Source: Foliamicus sp963666765
Lineage (GTDB): Bacteria; Pseudomonadota; Gammaproteobacteria; Steroidobacterales; Foliamicaceae
Direction of reading: 5' to 3'
Length of the DNA: 64,000 bases
Assembly (NCBI GenBank): GCA_963666765.1
Contig: OY762933.1
Coordinates: 868,001 to 932,000, forward strand
How positions within the stretch are numbered: the first letter of the stretch is position 1; each line of letters opens with the position of its first letter. The notes under the pieces are model-generated. The model was not told the origin of the DNA. It saw only the letters and a program-made list of their open reading frames with translations, and did no database searches. The position numbers and the translations under genes were made by a program. Positions 16,006-25,082 of this stretch are shown here, one piece after another.

Positions 16006-17934
16006 TCAGTGCTGTTCGGCAGGCTTGCCGATATCGGCGGCGGGCGGTCGCTTGCGTTTCTTGCCTGCGGCCTTTTTCTTCTTCTTGCCTGTCTTGCCCC
16101 AGCCCGGCGGAGGACTGGGCTCCTGCCCGCCCATGATCTCCCCGATCTGGAACTGTTCGATCGTCTCGTACTTGAGCAGTGCGTCCGCCATGGCGTGCAG
16201 GCGCTCCATGTTGTCGGTAAGGATCTTCCTGGCCCGCTCGTAGGCGGTATCAATGATCTCCCGCACTTCCTTGTCGATCGCATGTACCGTGGCGTCCGAC
16301 ACCTGCTTGTGCTGGGTGACGGTTCTGCCGAGGAATACCTCGCCGTCCTCCTCGCTGTAGGTCAGCGGACCGAGACGGTTGGACAGCCCCCACTTGGTGA
16401 CCATGTTGCGCGCGATCGCGGTGGCTCGTTCGATATCGTTGGCCGCCCCGGTGGTCACCGCGTCCTTGCCGAATATCAGCTCCTCGGCCACGCGGCCGCC
16501 GAACAGGCTGGTGATCTGGCTGATCAGCCGCTGCTTCGAGTGGCTGTGGCGATCGACTTCCGGCAGGAACATGGTCACGCCCAGGGCGCGGCCGCGCGGG
16601 ATGATGGTGACCTTGTGCACCGGATCGTGCTCGGGCACGTTCAGGCCCACGATGGCATGCCCGGATTCGTGGTAGGCGGTGAGCTTGCGCTCCTCGGGGC
16701 TCATCACCATGGACTTGCGCTCGGTGCCCATCAGGATCTTGTCCTTGGCCTTCTCGAACTCCTCCATGGCCACCGACTTGTTCCCGACCCTTCCGGCCAG
16801 CAGCGCCGCCTCGTTTACCAGGTTGGCGAGGTCTGCGCCGGAGAAACCGGGCGTTCCGCGGGCCAGGGTGCTGGCCGACACGCTGTCGTGCACAGGCACC
16901 TTGCGCATGTGCACCTTGAGAATCAGCTCGCGCCCACGAATGTCCGGAAGCGGCACCACCACCTGGCGGTCGAAACGGCCCGGGCGCAGCAGCGCCGGAT
17001 CGAGCACGTCCGGCCGGTTGGTGGCGGCGATGACAATGATGCCTTCGCTGCCGGCGAACCCGTCCATCTCCACCAGGAGCTGGTTCAGGGTCTGCTCTCG
17101 CTCGTCGTGGCCGCCGCCCAGCCCGGCGCCGCGATGGCGTCCGACCGCGTCGATCTCATCGATGAAGATGATGCAGGGCGCCTGCTTCTTGGCCTGCTCG
17201 AACATGTCGCGCACGCGTGATGCGCCCACGCCCACGAACATCTCCACGAAATCCGACCCGGAGATGGTGAAGAACGGGGCCTCCGCCTCGCCGGCAATGG
17301 CGCGTGCCAGAAGGGTCTTGCCGGTCCCCGGCGAGCCGACCATCAGCACGCCCTTGGGGATCTTTCCGCCCAGCCGCTGGAACCTGGAAGGGTCCTTCAG
17401 GAACTCGACGACCTCGGCAACTTCCTCCTTGGCTTCCTCTACGCCGGCCACATCCTCGAAAGTGACCGGAGTCTGGTCCGGATTCAGCAGGCGGGCGCGG
17501 CTGCGGCCAAAGGACATGGCCCCGCCGCGGCCGCCAACGCCCCCCTGCATCTGGCGCATGAAGTACAGCCAGATGCCGATCAGCAGCAGGAACGGCAACA
17601 GGTTGAGCAGGAAGGAAAGCCAGGCGCTTTCCGACTTCGGCTTGGGCGAATGCACCTCCGCGCCGCTCACGGTGAGCTCGCGGACCAGTTCGGAATTGTC
17701 GGTGGACGGAGGACTGTAGGTTACGAATTCTCCGCCGCCGACCTGTTCGCCGCGAATTGTGCGGTCTTCCAGGATCTCGACTTCCTTGATCCCGCCGTTG
17801 CCGACCAGTTCAAGGAACCGGGAAAAGTTGATCTCCTCGGCCGGGGTCCCCCGGTTGTTCAGGGGCTGCAGCAACATCATGAGGGCCAGCGCTATGACCA
17901 GCCACAGGAAGAGATTCTTGGTGAACTTGTTCAT
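16006..17934 (-). CDS. ftsH: ATP-dependent zinc metalloprotease FtsH
   Basis: Membrane-bound AAA protease of 642 residues that degrades misfolded membrane proteins and regulatory proteins. Two membrane segments (about 8-23 and 105-126) bracket a periplasmic domain. Walker A is GSPGTGKT at 200-207, Walker B IIFIDE at 255-260, the second region of homology ATNRPDVLDPALLRPGR follows, and the zinc site is HESGH at 422-426. The C-terminal tail is lysine-rich. In many gammaproteobacteria ftsH directly follows rlmE; here a peroxiredoxin gene intervenes. Confidence 0.98.
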   Translation of the reverse strand: MNKFTKNLFLWLVIALALMMLLQPLNNRGTPAEEINFSRFLELVGNGGIKEVEILEDRTIRGEQVGGGEFVTYSPPSTDNSELVRELTVSGAEVHSPKPKSESAWLSFLLNLLPFLLLIGIWLYFMRQMQGGVGGRGGAMSFGRSRARLLNPDQTPVTFEDVAGVEEAKEEVAEVVEFLKDPSRFQRLGGKIPKGVLMVGSPGTGKTLLARAIAGEAEAPFFTISGSDFVEMFVGVGASRVRDMFEQAKKQAPCIIFIDEIDAVGRHRGAGLGGGHDEREQTLNQLLVEMDGFAGSEGIIVIAATNRPDVLDPALLRPGRFDRQVVVPLPDIRGRELILKVHMRKVPVHDSVSASTLARGTPGFSGADLANLVNEAALLAGRVGNKSVAMEEFEKAKDKILMGTERKSMVMSPEERKLTAYHESGHAIVGLNVPEHDPVHKVTIIPRGRALGVTMFLPEVDRHSHSKQRLISQITSLFGGRVAEELIFGKDAVTTGAANDIERATAIARNMVTKWGLSNRLGPLTYSEEDGEVFLGRTVTQHKQVSDATVHAIDKEVREIIDTAYERARKILTDNMERLHAMADALLKYETIEQFQIGEIMGGQEPSPPPGWGKTGKKKKKAAGKKRKRPPAADIGKPAEQH

Positions 17935-18034
17935 TACCCGGCGCCGTCTGGCCGTACAACCATACAGGAAGGGCCCCGGCGCGAGAAATACGCCGAGGCG
18001 GTCTTCGGTTTATGGCATGAGGGCGCCGCAGGAC

Positions 18035-18694
18035 TCATTCGGGCTGCGGCACGATCCGAAGATAGGGCTTGGGAGATTCCCACCCGTCGGGGAACTTCTC
18101 CCTGGCCTGCTCGTTTGAGACCGCGGGAACGATGATGACGTCCTCGCCCCATTTCCAGTTCACCGGGGTCGCGACCTGGTGCGTAGCGGTCAGCTGGCAG
18201 GAGTCCAGCAGCCGAAGCACTTCGTCAAAGTTTCGCCCGGTGCTCATGGGGTAGGTCAGCATGGCCTTGATCCGCTTGTCGGGACCGATGACGAATACCG
18301 AGCGCACGGTGAGGTTGTCCACAGCAGTGCGGCCTTCGGAGGTTTCACCGGCGCCGGCCGGCAGCATGTCGTACAGCTTGGCGATCTCGAGGTCCGAATC
18401 GCCAATCAGCGGATAGGTGACGGCATGTCCCTGCGTCTCTTCGATGTCCTTGACCCACGCGTTGTGATCGCTTACCGGGTCGACACTCAGCCCGATCACC
18501 TTGGCATTGCGCCTGGAGAACTCCGGCATGAGCCCGGCCATGTAGCCCAGCTCGGTGGTACACACCGGCGTGAAATCCTTGGGGTGTGAAAAGAGAATGG
18601 CCCAGCCTTCGCCGATCCACTCGTGGAAACGAATTGCGCCTTCGGTCGTCTCGACCGTAAAGTCCGGTGCCACATCGTTGATTCTCAAGCTCAT
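18035..18694 (-). CDS. 1-Cys peroxiredoxin (Prx6 type)
   Basis: A 219-residue thiol peroxidase that reduces hydrogen peroxide and organic peroxides in the cytoplasm. The peroxidatic cysteine is C45 in HPKDFTPVCTTELG. The long C-terminal domain with PVNWKWGEDVIIVP is typical of the Prx6 subfamily, and length fits. A strong AAGGAGG site lies six bases before the ATG. The gene sits between rlmE and ftsH with 166 bases upstream, enough for its own promoter; a TACAAT box occurs there without a convincing -35. Confidence 0.95.
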   Translation of the reverse strand: MSLRINDVAPDFTVETTEGAIRFHEWIGEGWAILFSHPKDFTPVCTTELGYMAGLMPEFSRRNAKVIGLSVDPVSDHNAWVKDIEETQGHAVTYPLIGDSDLEIAKLYDMLPAGAGETSEGRTAVDNLTVRSVFVIGPDKRIKAMLTYPMSTGRNFDEVLRLLDSCQLTATHQVATPVNWKWGEDVIIVPAVSNEQAREKFPDGWESPKPYLRIVPQPE

Positions 18695-18860
18695 CAGGTG
18701 CCTCCTTGATGATTACGGCCCCCTGCTATGAGGTCCGGATTGGCCCGTGAATTGTACCAAACAGGTGTTCTTGCAGGAGACAGAAGGTTGACACGTACGG
18801 ACAGTTTTCTTCTACCCGGATTTGAGGGCGACAAAGGTATTCTTCAAGTTCCGAAGGAAA

Positions 18861-19442
18861 TCAGGCGCGCCCCACCAGGTAGGTCTCGCGGCTGGCCTTT
18901 CTGGAAGCCCCGGGCGTCCGCAGCCGCACCTTGCGCAGTCTGGCGCGAGCGCCAGCCACGAACTCCTCGAATCCGGCGCCCTGAAAGAGCTTGGTCACGA
19001 AGGCTCCGCCCGGACCCAGGAGCGCCAGGGCCGCCTCAAGGGCCATGGCGGCCAATTCCATGGATACAGCCTGGTCACGATCGCGGTTGCCGCTCAGTTT
19101 CGGCGCCAGGTCCGAGATCACGGCATCCGCCGGCCCAGCCAGCATGCGCCCGAGATCCGCAATTGCAGCCGGATCGGCAATGTCCCCCTGAATCACCGTC
19201 ACGCCTTCGAGCGGCTCCATGGGCTCGATGTCCATGGCCAGAACCAATCCGCCCGGCGCCACCCTGCGCGCCGCGTACTGGCTCCATCCCCCGGGCGCCG
19301 CTCCCAGGTCGACAATTCGCCCGCCACGGCTAAAGATACGGTCGCGGCGATCGAGTTCCTCAAGCTTGTATACGGCCCGGGACCGCCAACCTTCGGCGCG
19401 GGCGCGCCGTGTCCAGTGATCCGCCCAGGCGCCGGCCTTCAT
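18861..19442 (-). CDS. rlmE: 23S rRNA (uridine-2552-2'-O)-methyltransferase RlmE
   Basis: A 193-residue FtsJ-fold methyltransferase that modifies U2552 in the peptidyl-transferase region during late 50S assembly. The SAM motif is VDLGAAPGGWSQ (about 44-55), the RSRAVYKLEEL segment contributes the catalytic lysine K26, and VISDLAPKLSGN and VTKLFQG carry the other members of the K-D-K-E set. It starts six bases after greA and belongs to the long dnaK-to-rlmE transcription unit. Confidence 0.97.
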   Translation of the reverse strand: MKAGAWADHWTRRARAEGWRSRAVYKLEELDRRDRIFSRGGRIVDLGAAPGGWSQYAARRVAPGGLVLAMDIEPMEPLEGVTVIQGDIADPAAIADLGRMLAGPADAVISDLAPKLSGNRDRDQAVSMELAAMALEAALALLGPGGAFVTKLFQGAGFEEFVAGARARLRKVRLRTPGASRKASRETYLVGRA

Positions 19443-19448
19443 CCGCGC

Positions 19449-19925
19449 TTACTCGTAATTTACGGCCAGGATTTCATAGCGCCGGACCCCGCCCGGCGTG
19501 CTGAACGAGATCTCGTCTCCTTCGTACTTGCCGATCAACGAACGGGCCATCGGCGAGACAAAGGAAATCGCGTCGTCCCGCACCCTGGCCTCGTCCTCGC
19601 CGACGATCTGGTAACGGACCGGCTCACCTTCGTCGAGACTCCTGAGATCGACCGTAACGCCGAAAACCACCCGCCCGTCATGCGGAATCCGGTCCAGATC
19701 GATGACCCGGGCGTAGGCCAGCCGGCCTTCGATGTCCCGGATGCGGGCCTCGACCAGACCCTGTTGCTCCTTGGCGGCGTGATATTCGGCGTTCTCGCGC
19801 AAATCGCCATGCTCGCGCGCCTCGCCTATGGCGCGCGCCAGACGCGGTCGTTCCTCGTTCCTGAGCCGCTTCAATTCGTCGCGCAGCGCCTGTTCACCGG
19901 CGCGGGTCATGGGAACCTGGGTCAC
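19449..19925 (-). CDS. greA: Transcription elongation factor GreA
   Basis: A 158-residue factor that stimulates RNA cleavage by backtracked RNA polymerase. The N-terminal coiled coil contains AREHGDLRENAEYHAAKEQQ with the acidic D-x-x-E tip, and the C-terminal domain has SPMARSLIGKYEGDEI. The GTG start at 19925 aligns with the family start (five residues before a conserved PMT) and overlaps the carB stop as GTGA, indicating translational coupling. The E. coli-style yhbY gene between greA and rlmE is absent. Confidence 0.97.
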   Translation of the reverse strand: MTQVPMTRAGEQALRDELKRLRNEERPRLARAIGEAREHGDLRENAEYHAAKEQQGLVEARIRDIEGRLAYARVIDLDRIPHDGRVVFGVTVDLRSLDEGEPVRYQIVGEDEARVRDDAISFVSPMARSLIGKYEGDEISFSTPGGVRRYEILAVNYE

Positions 19926-22900
19926 GTCGCCATCGCCTCGTGCAAGTCCTGTAATCGCGATACCGCGCCTGCGCCGTAGTAGTCGATGGCTCGGCAGGCC
20001 GCGGCGGCGGCCGCCAGGGTGGTGAAATAGGTGACGTTGTTGCGGACCGCCTGGGCGCGTATTTCGCGCGACTCCAGGATAGAGGCGCGGCCCTCGGTGG
20101 TGTTCACGATCAGGTCCACTTCGCCGTTGCGGATCAGGTCCACGATGTGCGGACGCCCTTCGCGCACCTTGTTGATGCGCTTGCAGGAAACCCCGTGGCG
20201 GGCCAGGAAGCTCGCGGTCCCGTGCGTGGCAACCAGGTCGAACCCCTTCATCCGGAGCATGCGCGCCAGGTCCACCGAATCGGACTTGTCCGGATCGCGC
20301 AGCGACAACAGCGCCGCGCCGCCCCGTTTCAGGTCCACGCCGGCGCCTTCCTGAGCGCGGGCGTACGCCTCGGCAAAGCTGGTTCCAATGCCCATGACCT
20401 CGCCCGTTGACTTCATTTCCGGACCGAGTATCGGGTCCGCGCCGGGGAAGCGCGAGAAGGGAAATACCGATTGCTTGACCGAGAAATAAGCGGGCCGCGG
20501 AGGATCCTCGACCCCCTGGCGGTCCAGCGTGCGCCCCACCATGACCAGCGCAGCGACCTTGGCGAGCTGGGTGCCCACGGCCTTGGAGACATAGGGCACG
20601 CTGCGCGAAGCCCGCGGGTTCACTTCCAGGACATAGATGTCCCCGTCCTGGATCGCGAACTGCACGTTCATCAGTCCGCGCACGCCCAGCGCCTCGGCCA
20701 GCAGCCCGGTCTGCCGGGCCAGTTCCTCCTGGACCTCCTCACCGGCGGTTGCCGGCGGCAGGCAGCAGGCGGAGTCTCCGGAATGGACGCCCGCCTGCTC
20801 GATGTGCTCCATGATTCCGCCGATCAGGACCCGTTCGCCGTCGTAGATCGCGTCAACGTCGAATTCCACCGCCCGGGGCAGAAACTCGTCCAGGAGCACA
20901 GGGCTCTCGTTCGACACGGAAACGGCCTCGGCCATGTAGCGCAGCAGTTCCTCCTCGCCGTGCATCACGTCCATCGCCCGGCCGCCCAGGACATAGGAAG
21001 GCCGCAGCATGAGCGGGTACTTGAGTTCCCGCGCCAGCTTTACGGCCTCATCGACCGAGCGGGCGGTCCGGTTCTCCGGCTGCCTGAGGCCCAGTTCGCT
21101 GAGCAGGTGCTTGAAGCGCTCGCGGTCCTCGGCCCGGTCGATGGCTTCCGGGGACGTTCCGATAATCGGGGCGCCGGCGCGATCCAGGGCCCGCGCGATC
21201 CGAAGCGGGGTCTGGCCGCCGTACTGGACGATCACGCCTTCCGGCTTCTCGCGCTTCACAATCTCCATGACGTCCTCGACCGTCAGGGGCTCGAAATACA
21301 GCTTGTCGGAGGTGTCGTAGTCGGTGGAGACGGTCTCGGGATTGCAGTTCACCATGATCGTTTCGTAACCGGCCTCGCGCAATGCCAGCGCCGCGTGCAC
21401 GCAGCAATAGTCGAACTCTATGCCCTGCCCGATCCGGTTGGGCCCGCCGCCCAGAATCATGATCTTGGCCCGGTCGGACGGCTCCGCTTCGCATTCTTCC
21501 TCGTAGCTGGAATACATGTAGGCGGTGGAGGTGGGAAATTCCGCCGCGCAACTGTCCACACGCTTGAAGACCGGCCCTATCCCCGCCGCCTGCCGCCGCT
21601 CCGTCACCTGCCGCTCACTGACGCCCAGCAGATGCGCCAGGCGGCTGTCGGCAAAGCCCTTGCGCTTCAGCCGCAACAGCCAGTCATCGCTCAGGGCCTC
21701 CCAACCCGACTCCCTCACGTTCTCTTCCTCGCGCACCAGGTCGGCGATCTGGCCAATGAACCAGGGATCGATCCTGGACAGTTCGAAGACCTCCCGCTCG
21801 GCCATCCCCAGTCGCAGCGCGTCGGCCATGTACAGCAGCCGTTCCGCGCCCGCCGAGCGCAATTCCTCGCCGACGGTCGCCCGCGCATCGGGATCGGACG
21901 CGTTCACCCGCTCGCACAGACCGTCGATTCCGATCTCCAGACTCCGCAGGGCCTTCTGCAGCGACTCCTGGAAGGTCCTGCCCAGCGACATCGCCTCGCC
22001 CACCGATTTCATCTGGGTGGTCAGCCGCGCGTCGGCGCGCGGGAACTTCTCGAATGCAAACCGCGGCGCCTTGGTCACGATGTAGTCGATCGCCGGCTCG
22101 AAGGAGGCCGGCGTCAGCCCAGCGGTGATCTCGTTCCTCAGTTCGTCCAGGGTATAGCCGATGGCCAGCTTGGCCGCCACCTTGGCGATGGGAAAACCGG
22201 TGGCCTTGGACGCCAGCGCCGACGAGCGCGAAACCCGGGGATTCATCTCGATCACCACCATGCGGCCGTTATCGGGGTGAATGGCGAACTGCACGTTGGA
22301 GCCGCCGGTGTCCACGCCGATCTCCCTCAGCACCGCGATCGACGCGTCGCGCATGCGCTGGTACTCCTTGTCGGTCAGGGTCAGCGCCGGCGCAACGGTA
22401 ATCGAGTCGCCGGTATGTATGCCCATGGGGTCGACGTTCTCGATCGAGCACACGATGATGCAGTTGTCGCGCCGGTCGCGCACGACTTCCATCTCGAATT
22501 CCTTCCAGCCCAGCACCGACTCCTCTACCAGCGCCGAGTGGCTCGGCGATGCGTCCAGCGCCCTTGCCATCGCGTTCTTGAACTCGTCCGCGTCGCGGGC
22601 GATGCCGCCGCCCACGCCGCCCAGCGTGAACGAAGGGCGGATGATGGCCGGATAACCGATCTCGCCAATTACATCCAGCCCCTCGGGAACGCTGCGCACC
22701 ATCCAGGAACGGGGCGTTTCCAGTCCTATGGACAGCATGGCGTCGCGAAAGCGTTCACGGTCCTCCGCCTTGTCGATCACATCGCTGCGGGCGCCGATCA
22801 ATTCGACGCCAAACTGCTCGAGAACGCCCTCCCGGGCCAGTTCCAGCGAGGTGTTCAGTCCGGTCTGCCCGCCCATGGTGGGCAGCAGGGCGTCCGGACG

Positions 22901-23143
22901 CTCGCGCTCGATCACCGCGGCCAGGGAGCGCGCGTTCACCGGCTCGATATAGACGGCGTCGGCGGTTTCCGGGTCGGTCATGATGGTGGCCGGGTTGGAA
23001 TTCGCCAGCACCACCCGGTAGCCTTCCTCGCGCAGCGCCTTGCAGGCCTGAACGCCGGAATAGTCGAATTCGCAGGCCTGGCCGATCACGATCGGGCCCG
23101 CGCCGATGATCAGCACGCTTTCAAGATCGTCCCTGCGAGGCAT
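19922..23143 (-). CDS. carB: Carbamoyl-phosphate synthase large subunit
   Basis: A 1,073-residue enzyme making carbamoyl phosphate from bicarbonate, ATP and ammonia delivered by CarA, for arginine and pyrimidine synthesis. Two homologous ATP-grasp halves are visible: an N-terminal GAGPIVIGQACEFDYSG and a second GGGPNRIGQGIEFDYCC, each followed by an ATP-grasp domain (PSFTLGGVGGG and PSYVLGGRAMD). The C-terminal MGS-type domain (MLRMKGFDLVATHGTASFL) is the allosteric region. Full length; five bases after carA. Confidence 0.98.
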   Translation of the reverse strand: MPRRDDLESVLIIGAGPIVIGQACEFDYSGVQACKALREEGYRVVLANSNPATIMTDPETADAVYIEPVNARSLAAVIERERPDALLPTMGGQTGLNTSLELAREGVLEQFGVELIGARSDVIDKAEDRERFRDAMLSIGLETPRSWMVRSVPEGLDVIGEIGYPAIIRPSFTLGGVGGGIARDADEFKNAMARALDASPSHSALVEESVLGWKEFEMEVVRDRRDNCIIVCSIENVDPMGIHTGDSITVAPALTLTDKEYQRMRDASIAVLREIGVDTGGSNVQFAIHPDNGRMVVIEMNPRVSRSSALASKATGFPIAKVAAKLAIGYTLDELRNEITAGLTPASFEPAIDYIVTKAPRFAFEKFPRADARLTTQMKSVGEAMSLGRTFQESLQKALRSLEIGIDGLCERVNASDPDARATVGEELRSAGAERLLYMADALRLGMAEREVFELSRIDPWFIGQIADLVREEENVRESGWEALSDDWLLRLKRKGFADSRLAHLLGVSERQVTERRQAAGIGPVFKRVDSCAAEFPTSTAYMYSSYEEECEAEPSDRAKIMILGGGPNRIGQGIEFDYCCVHAALALREAGYETIMVNCNPETVSTDYDTSDKLYFEPLTVEDVMEIVKREKPEGVIVQYGGQTPLRIARALDRAGAPIIGTSPEAIDRAEDRERFKHLLSELGLRQPENRTARSVDEAVKLARELKYPLMLRPSYVLGGRAMDVMHGEEELLRYMAEAVSVSNESPVLLDEFLPRAVEFDVDAIYDGERVLIGGIMEHIEQAGVHSGDSACCLPPATAGEEVQEELARQTGLLAEALGVRGLMNVQFAIQDGDIYVLEVNPRASRSVPYVSKAVGTQLAKVAALVMVGRTLDRQGVEDPPRPAYFSVKQSVFPFSRFPGADPILGPEMKSTGEVMGIGTSFAEAYARAQEGAGVDLKRGGAALLSLRDPDKSDSVDLARMLRMKGFDLVATHGTASFLARHGVSCKRINKVREGRPHIVDLIRNGEVDLIVNTTEGRASILESREIRAQAVRNNVTYFTTLAAAAAACRAIDYYGAGAVSRLQDLHEAMAT

Positions 23144-23148
23144 CGCGT

Positions 23149-24270
23149 CTAGGCCCTGATCAATCCGGCGAATCGTTCGAAGGCATAGCCGAGATCATGC
23201 GGTCCCGGGCTGGCCTCGGGGTGGCCCTGAAAGCCGATGGCGGGCAGGCTGCGGTGCACCAGCCCCTGCAGGGTTCCGTCGAACAGCGAGCGATGGGTTG
23301 CCAGCAGGCAATCCGGCAGGCTTTCCTCCTCCACCGCAAAGCCGTGATTCTGGCTGCTGATGGCCACCTCGCCGCTTTCCAGGTCAACGATAGGATGATT
23401 GGCCCCATGATGTCCAAATTTCATCTTCATTGTTTGCGCACCGCAGGCAAGGCCCAGAATCTGGTGCCCCAGGCAGATCCCCAGCACCGGCGTTCCCGAG
23501 TCCAGGATTTCCCTCACCGCCTCGATCGCGTAGGTACAGGGTTCCGGATCGCCGGGTCCGTTTGACAGAAAAATGCCGTCCGGCTTGAGCGCAAGGGCCT
23601 CCGCTGCCGGCGCCTCGGCAGGCAGCACCGTAACGTGGCGGGCCAGCCGGGCCAGCGAGCGGAGGATATTGCGCTTGATGCCGTAGTCGTACGCAACGAT
23701 ACGATCAAATCCGGCGCCCTCGGCTCCGCCGGTCCAATCAAGATCAGGGTCGCCGGTTTCCGCCGACCATTCATACGGCGAGGTAACGCTTACAACGCGC
23801 GCCAGGTCCATGCCGACCATACCCGGCGCCGCCCGGGCCCGTGCCAGCGCCTCCTCGGCGTGGTCGGAACCGGTGAGGATGCAGCCCTGCTGCGCACCCT
23901 CTTCCCTCAGTATGCGGGTCAGCCGCCGAGTATCGACCCCGGCGATCGCAACCGTGCCCTCTTCGCGCAGGAAATCGGTAAACGCCGTGTCCTTGCGCCA
24001 GTTGCTTTCCACCACGGGCAGATCGCGGATGATCAGGCCCGCCGCATAAATGCGGTCGGATTCGTAATCTTGACGGTTGGCGCCGGTATTGCCCACGTGC
24101 GGGACGGTGAGCGTGACGATCTGCCGGCAATAGGACGGGTCGGTGAGGATTTCCTGATAGCCGGTCATGGCGGTGTTGAACACCACCTCGCCGTGGGTCT
24201 CTCCATCAGCGCCGATCGACCAGCCACGAAACACGGCCCCGCCCGCCAGGGCTAGCACCGCTGGAGTCAC
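23149..24270 (-). CDS. carA: Carbamoyl-phosphate synthase small (glutaminase) subunit
   Basis: A 373-residue class I glutamine amidotransferase subunit that supplies ammonia to CarB. The nucleophile lies in VLGICLGHQILGLACG, with the catalytic His/Glu in IGFQGHPEASPGP. I set the start at the GTG at 24270 (VTPAVLALAGGAVFRG), which overlaps the dapB stop by one base and matches the usual N-terminus; in-frame codons further upstream would run into dapB. Co-transcribed with carB. Confidence 0.96.
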   Translation of the reverse strand: MTPAVLALAGGAVFRGWSIGADGETHGEVVFNTAMTGYQEILTDPSYCRQIVTLTVPHVGNTGANRQDYESDRIYAAGLIIRDLPVVESNWRKDTAFTDFLREEGTVAIAGVDTRRLTRILREEGAQQGCILTGSDHAEEALARARAAPGMVGMDLARVVSVTSPYEWSAETGDPDLDWTGGAEGAGFDRIVAYDYGIKRNILRSLARLARHVTVLPAEAPAAEALALKPDGIFLSNGPGDPEPCTYAIEAVREILDSGTPVLGICLGHQILGLACGAQTMKMKFGHHGANHPIVDLESGEVAISSQNHGFAVEEESLPDCLLATHRSLFDGTLQGLVHRSLPAIGFQGHPEASPGPHDLGYAFERFAGLIRA

Positions 24271-25082
24271 TAAGAGGCCATCGCGGGAGAGTTCATTACG
24301 GAGGACAAATCGTACATACCCGGCGGGCGTCCGGCAAGCCACCGGGCGGCCCGCAGCGCTCCGGCGGCGAACACCCCGCGGTTCAGGCTCTGGTGCCGCA
24401 ATTCGAGCACCTCGTCGTTACCGGCCAGCAGTACCGTGTGGTTCCCGGAATAGCCGCCGCCGCGCACCGCGCTGAAGCCGATCGTTCCCTTCTCGCGCTC
24501 GCCTGTCTGGCCGTGGCGCTGAAACACGGCAACCTTCGAAAAGTCCCGCCCGCGCGCCGCGGCGGCTGCCCTGCCGAGTTGCAGCGCGGTCCCGGAAGGC
24601 GCATCGGCCTTGCCGCGATGGTGCGTCTCGACGATTTCAAGGTCATAGTCCTCGCCCAGCCGCTCCGCGGCCACCTGGAGCAATTCCTTCAGCACGTACA
24701 CGCCCAGGCTCATATTGCTGGCCTGCAACACCGCGATGCGCCCCGCCGCCTTCTCCAGGGCCGCCTGGCCCGCATCGTCGATTCCGGTCACGCCCTCCAC
24801 CAGCGCGCAGCCGGCGTTGGCGCAGGCGTCCGCGATCGCCGCGGTCACCCCGGCCGAAGAAAAGTCGACCGCAACGTCCGCGTTTGCGACGCTCTCGGCC
24901 GGTGAACTGGTCACGTTCACGCCGACGGCGGGCAGGTTTGCGGCCAGTCCGGCGTCCTGGCCGATCCAGGTATCCTCCGGCGCCGCCAGAGCGCCGACAA
25001 GCTCAAGGTCGCCGGAAGCAGCCACCCGCGTCATCAGTTCGCGGCCCATTCGGCCGCTGGAGCCCAGCAGACTGATCTTCAT
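24270..25082 (-). CDS. dapB: 4-hydroxy-tetrahydrodipicolinate reductase
   Basis: A 270-residue NAD(P)H-dependent enzyme of lysine and diaminopimelate synthesis. The nucleotide site is ISLLGSSGRMGRELM at the N-terminus, the catalytic signature is ETHHRGKADAPSGTA, and SNMSLGVYVLKELL is the conserved helix. The ATG at 25082 overlaps the dnaJ stop (ATGA). The dnaJ-dapB-carAB order is a known gammaproteobacterial arrangement. Confidence 0.97.
   Translation of the reverse strand: MKISLLGSSGRMGRELMTRVAASGDLELVGALAAPEDTWIGQDAGLAANLPAVGVNVTSSPAESVANADVAVDFSSAGVTAAIADACANAGCALVEGVTGIDDAGQAALEKAAGRIAVLQASNMSLGVYVLKELLQVAAERLGEDYDLEIVETHHRGKADAPSGTALQLGRAAAAARGRDFSKVAVFQRHGQTGEREKGTIGFSAVRGGGYSGNHTVLLAGNDEVLELRHQSLNRGVFAAGALRAARWLAGRPPGMYDLSSVMNSPAMAS

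Noticed and set aside
20471..23152. Long open frame on the plus strand opposite carB
   Set aside because: It mirrors the codon bias of carB on the other strand, in GC-rich DNA; the carB protein is full length and conserved, and the mirror has no recognisable domain.
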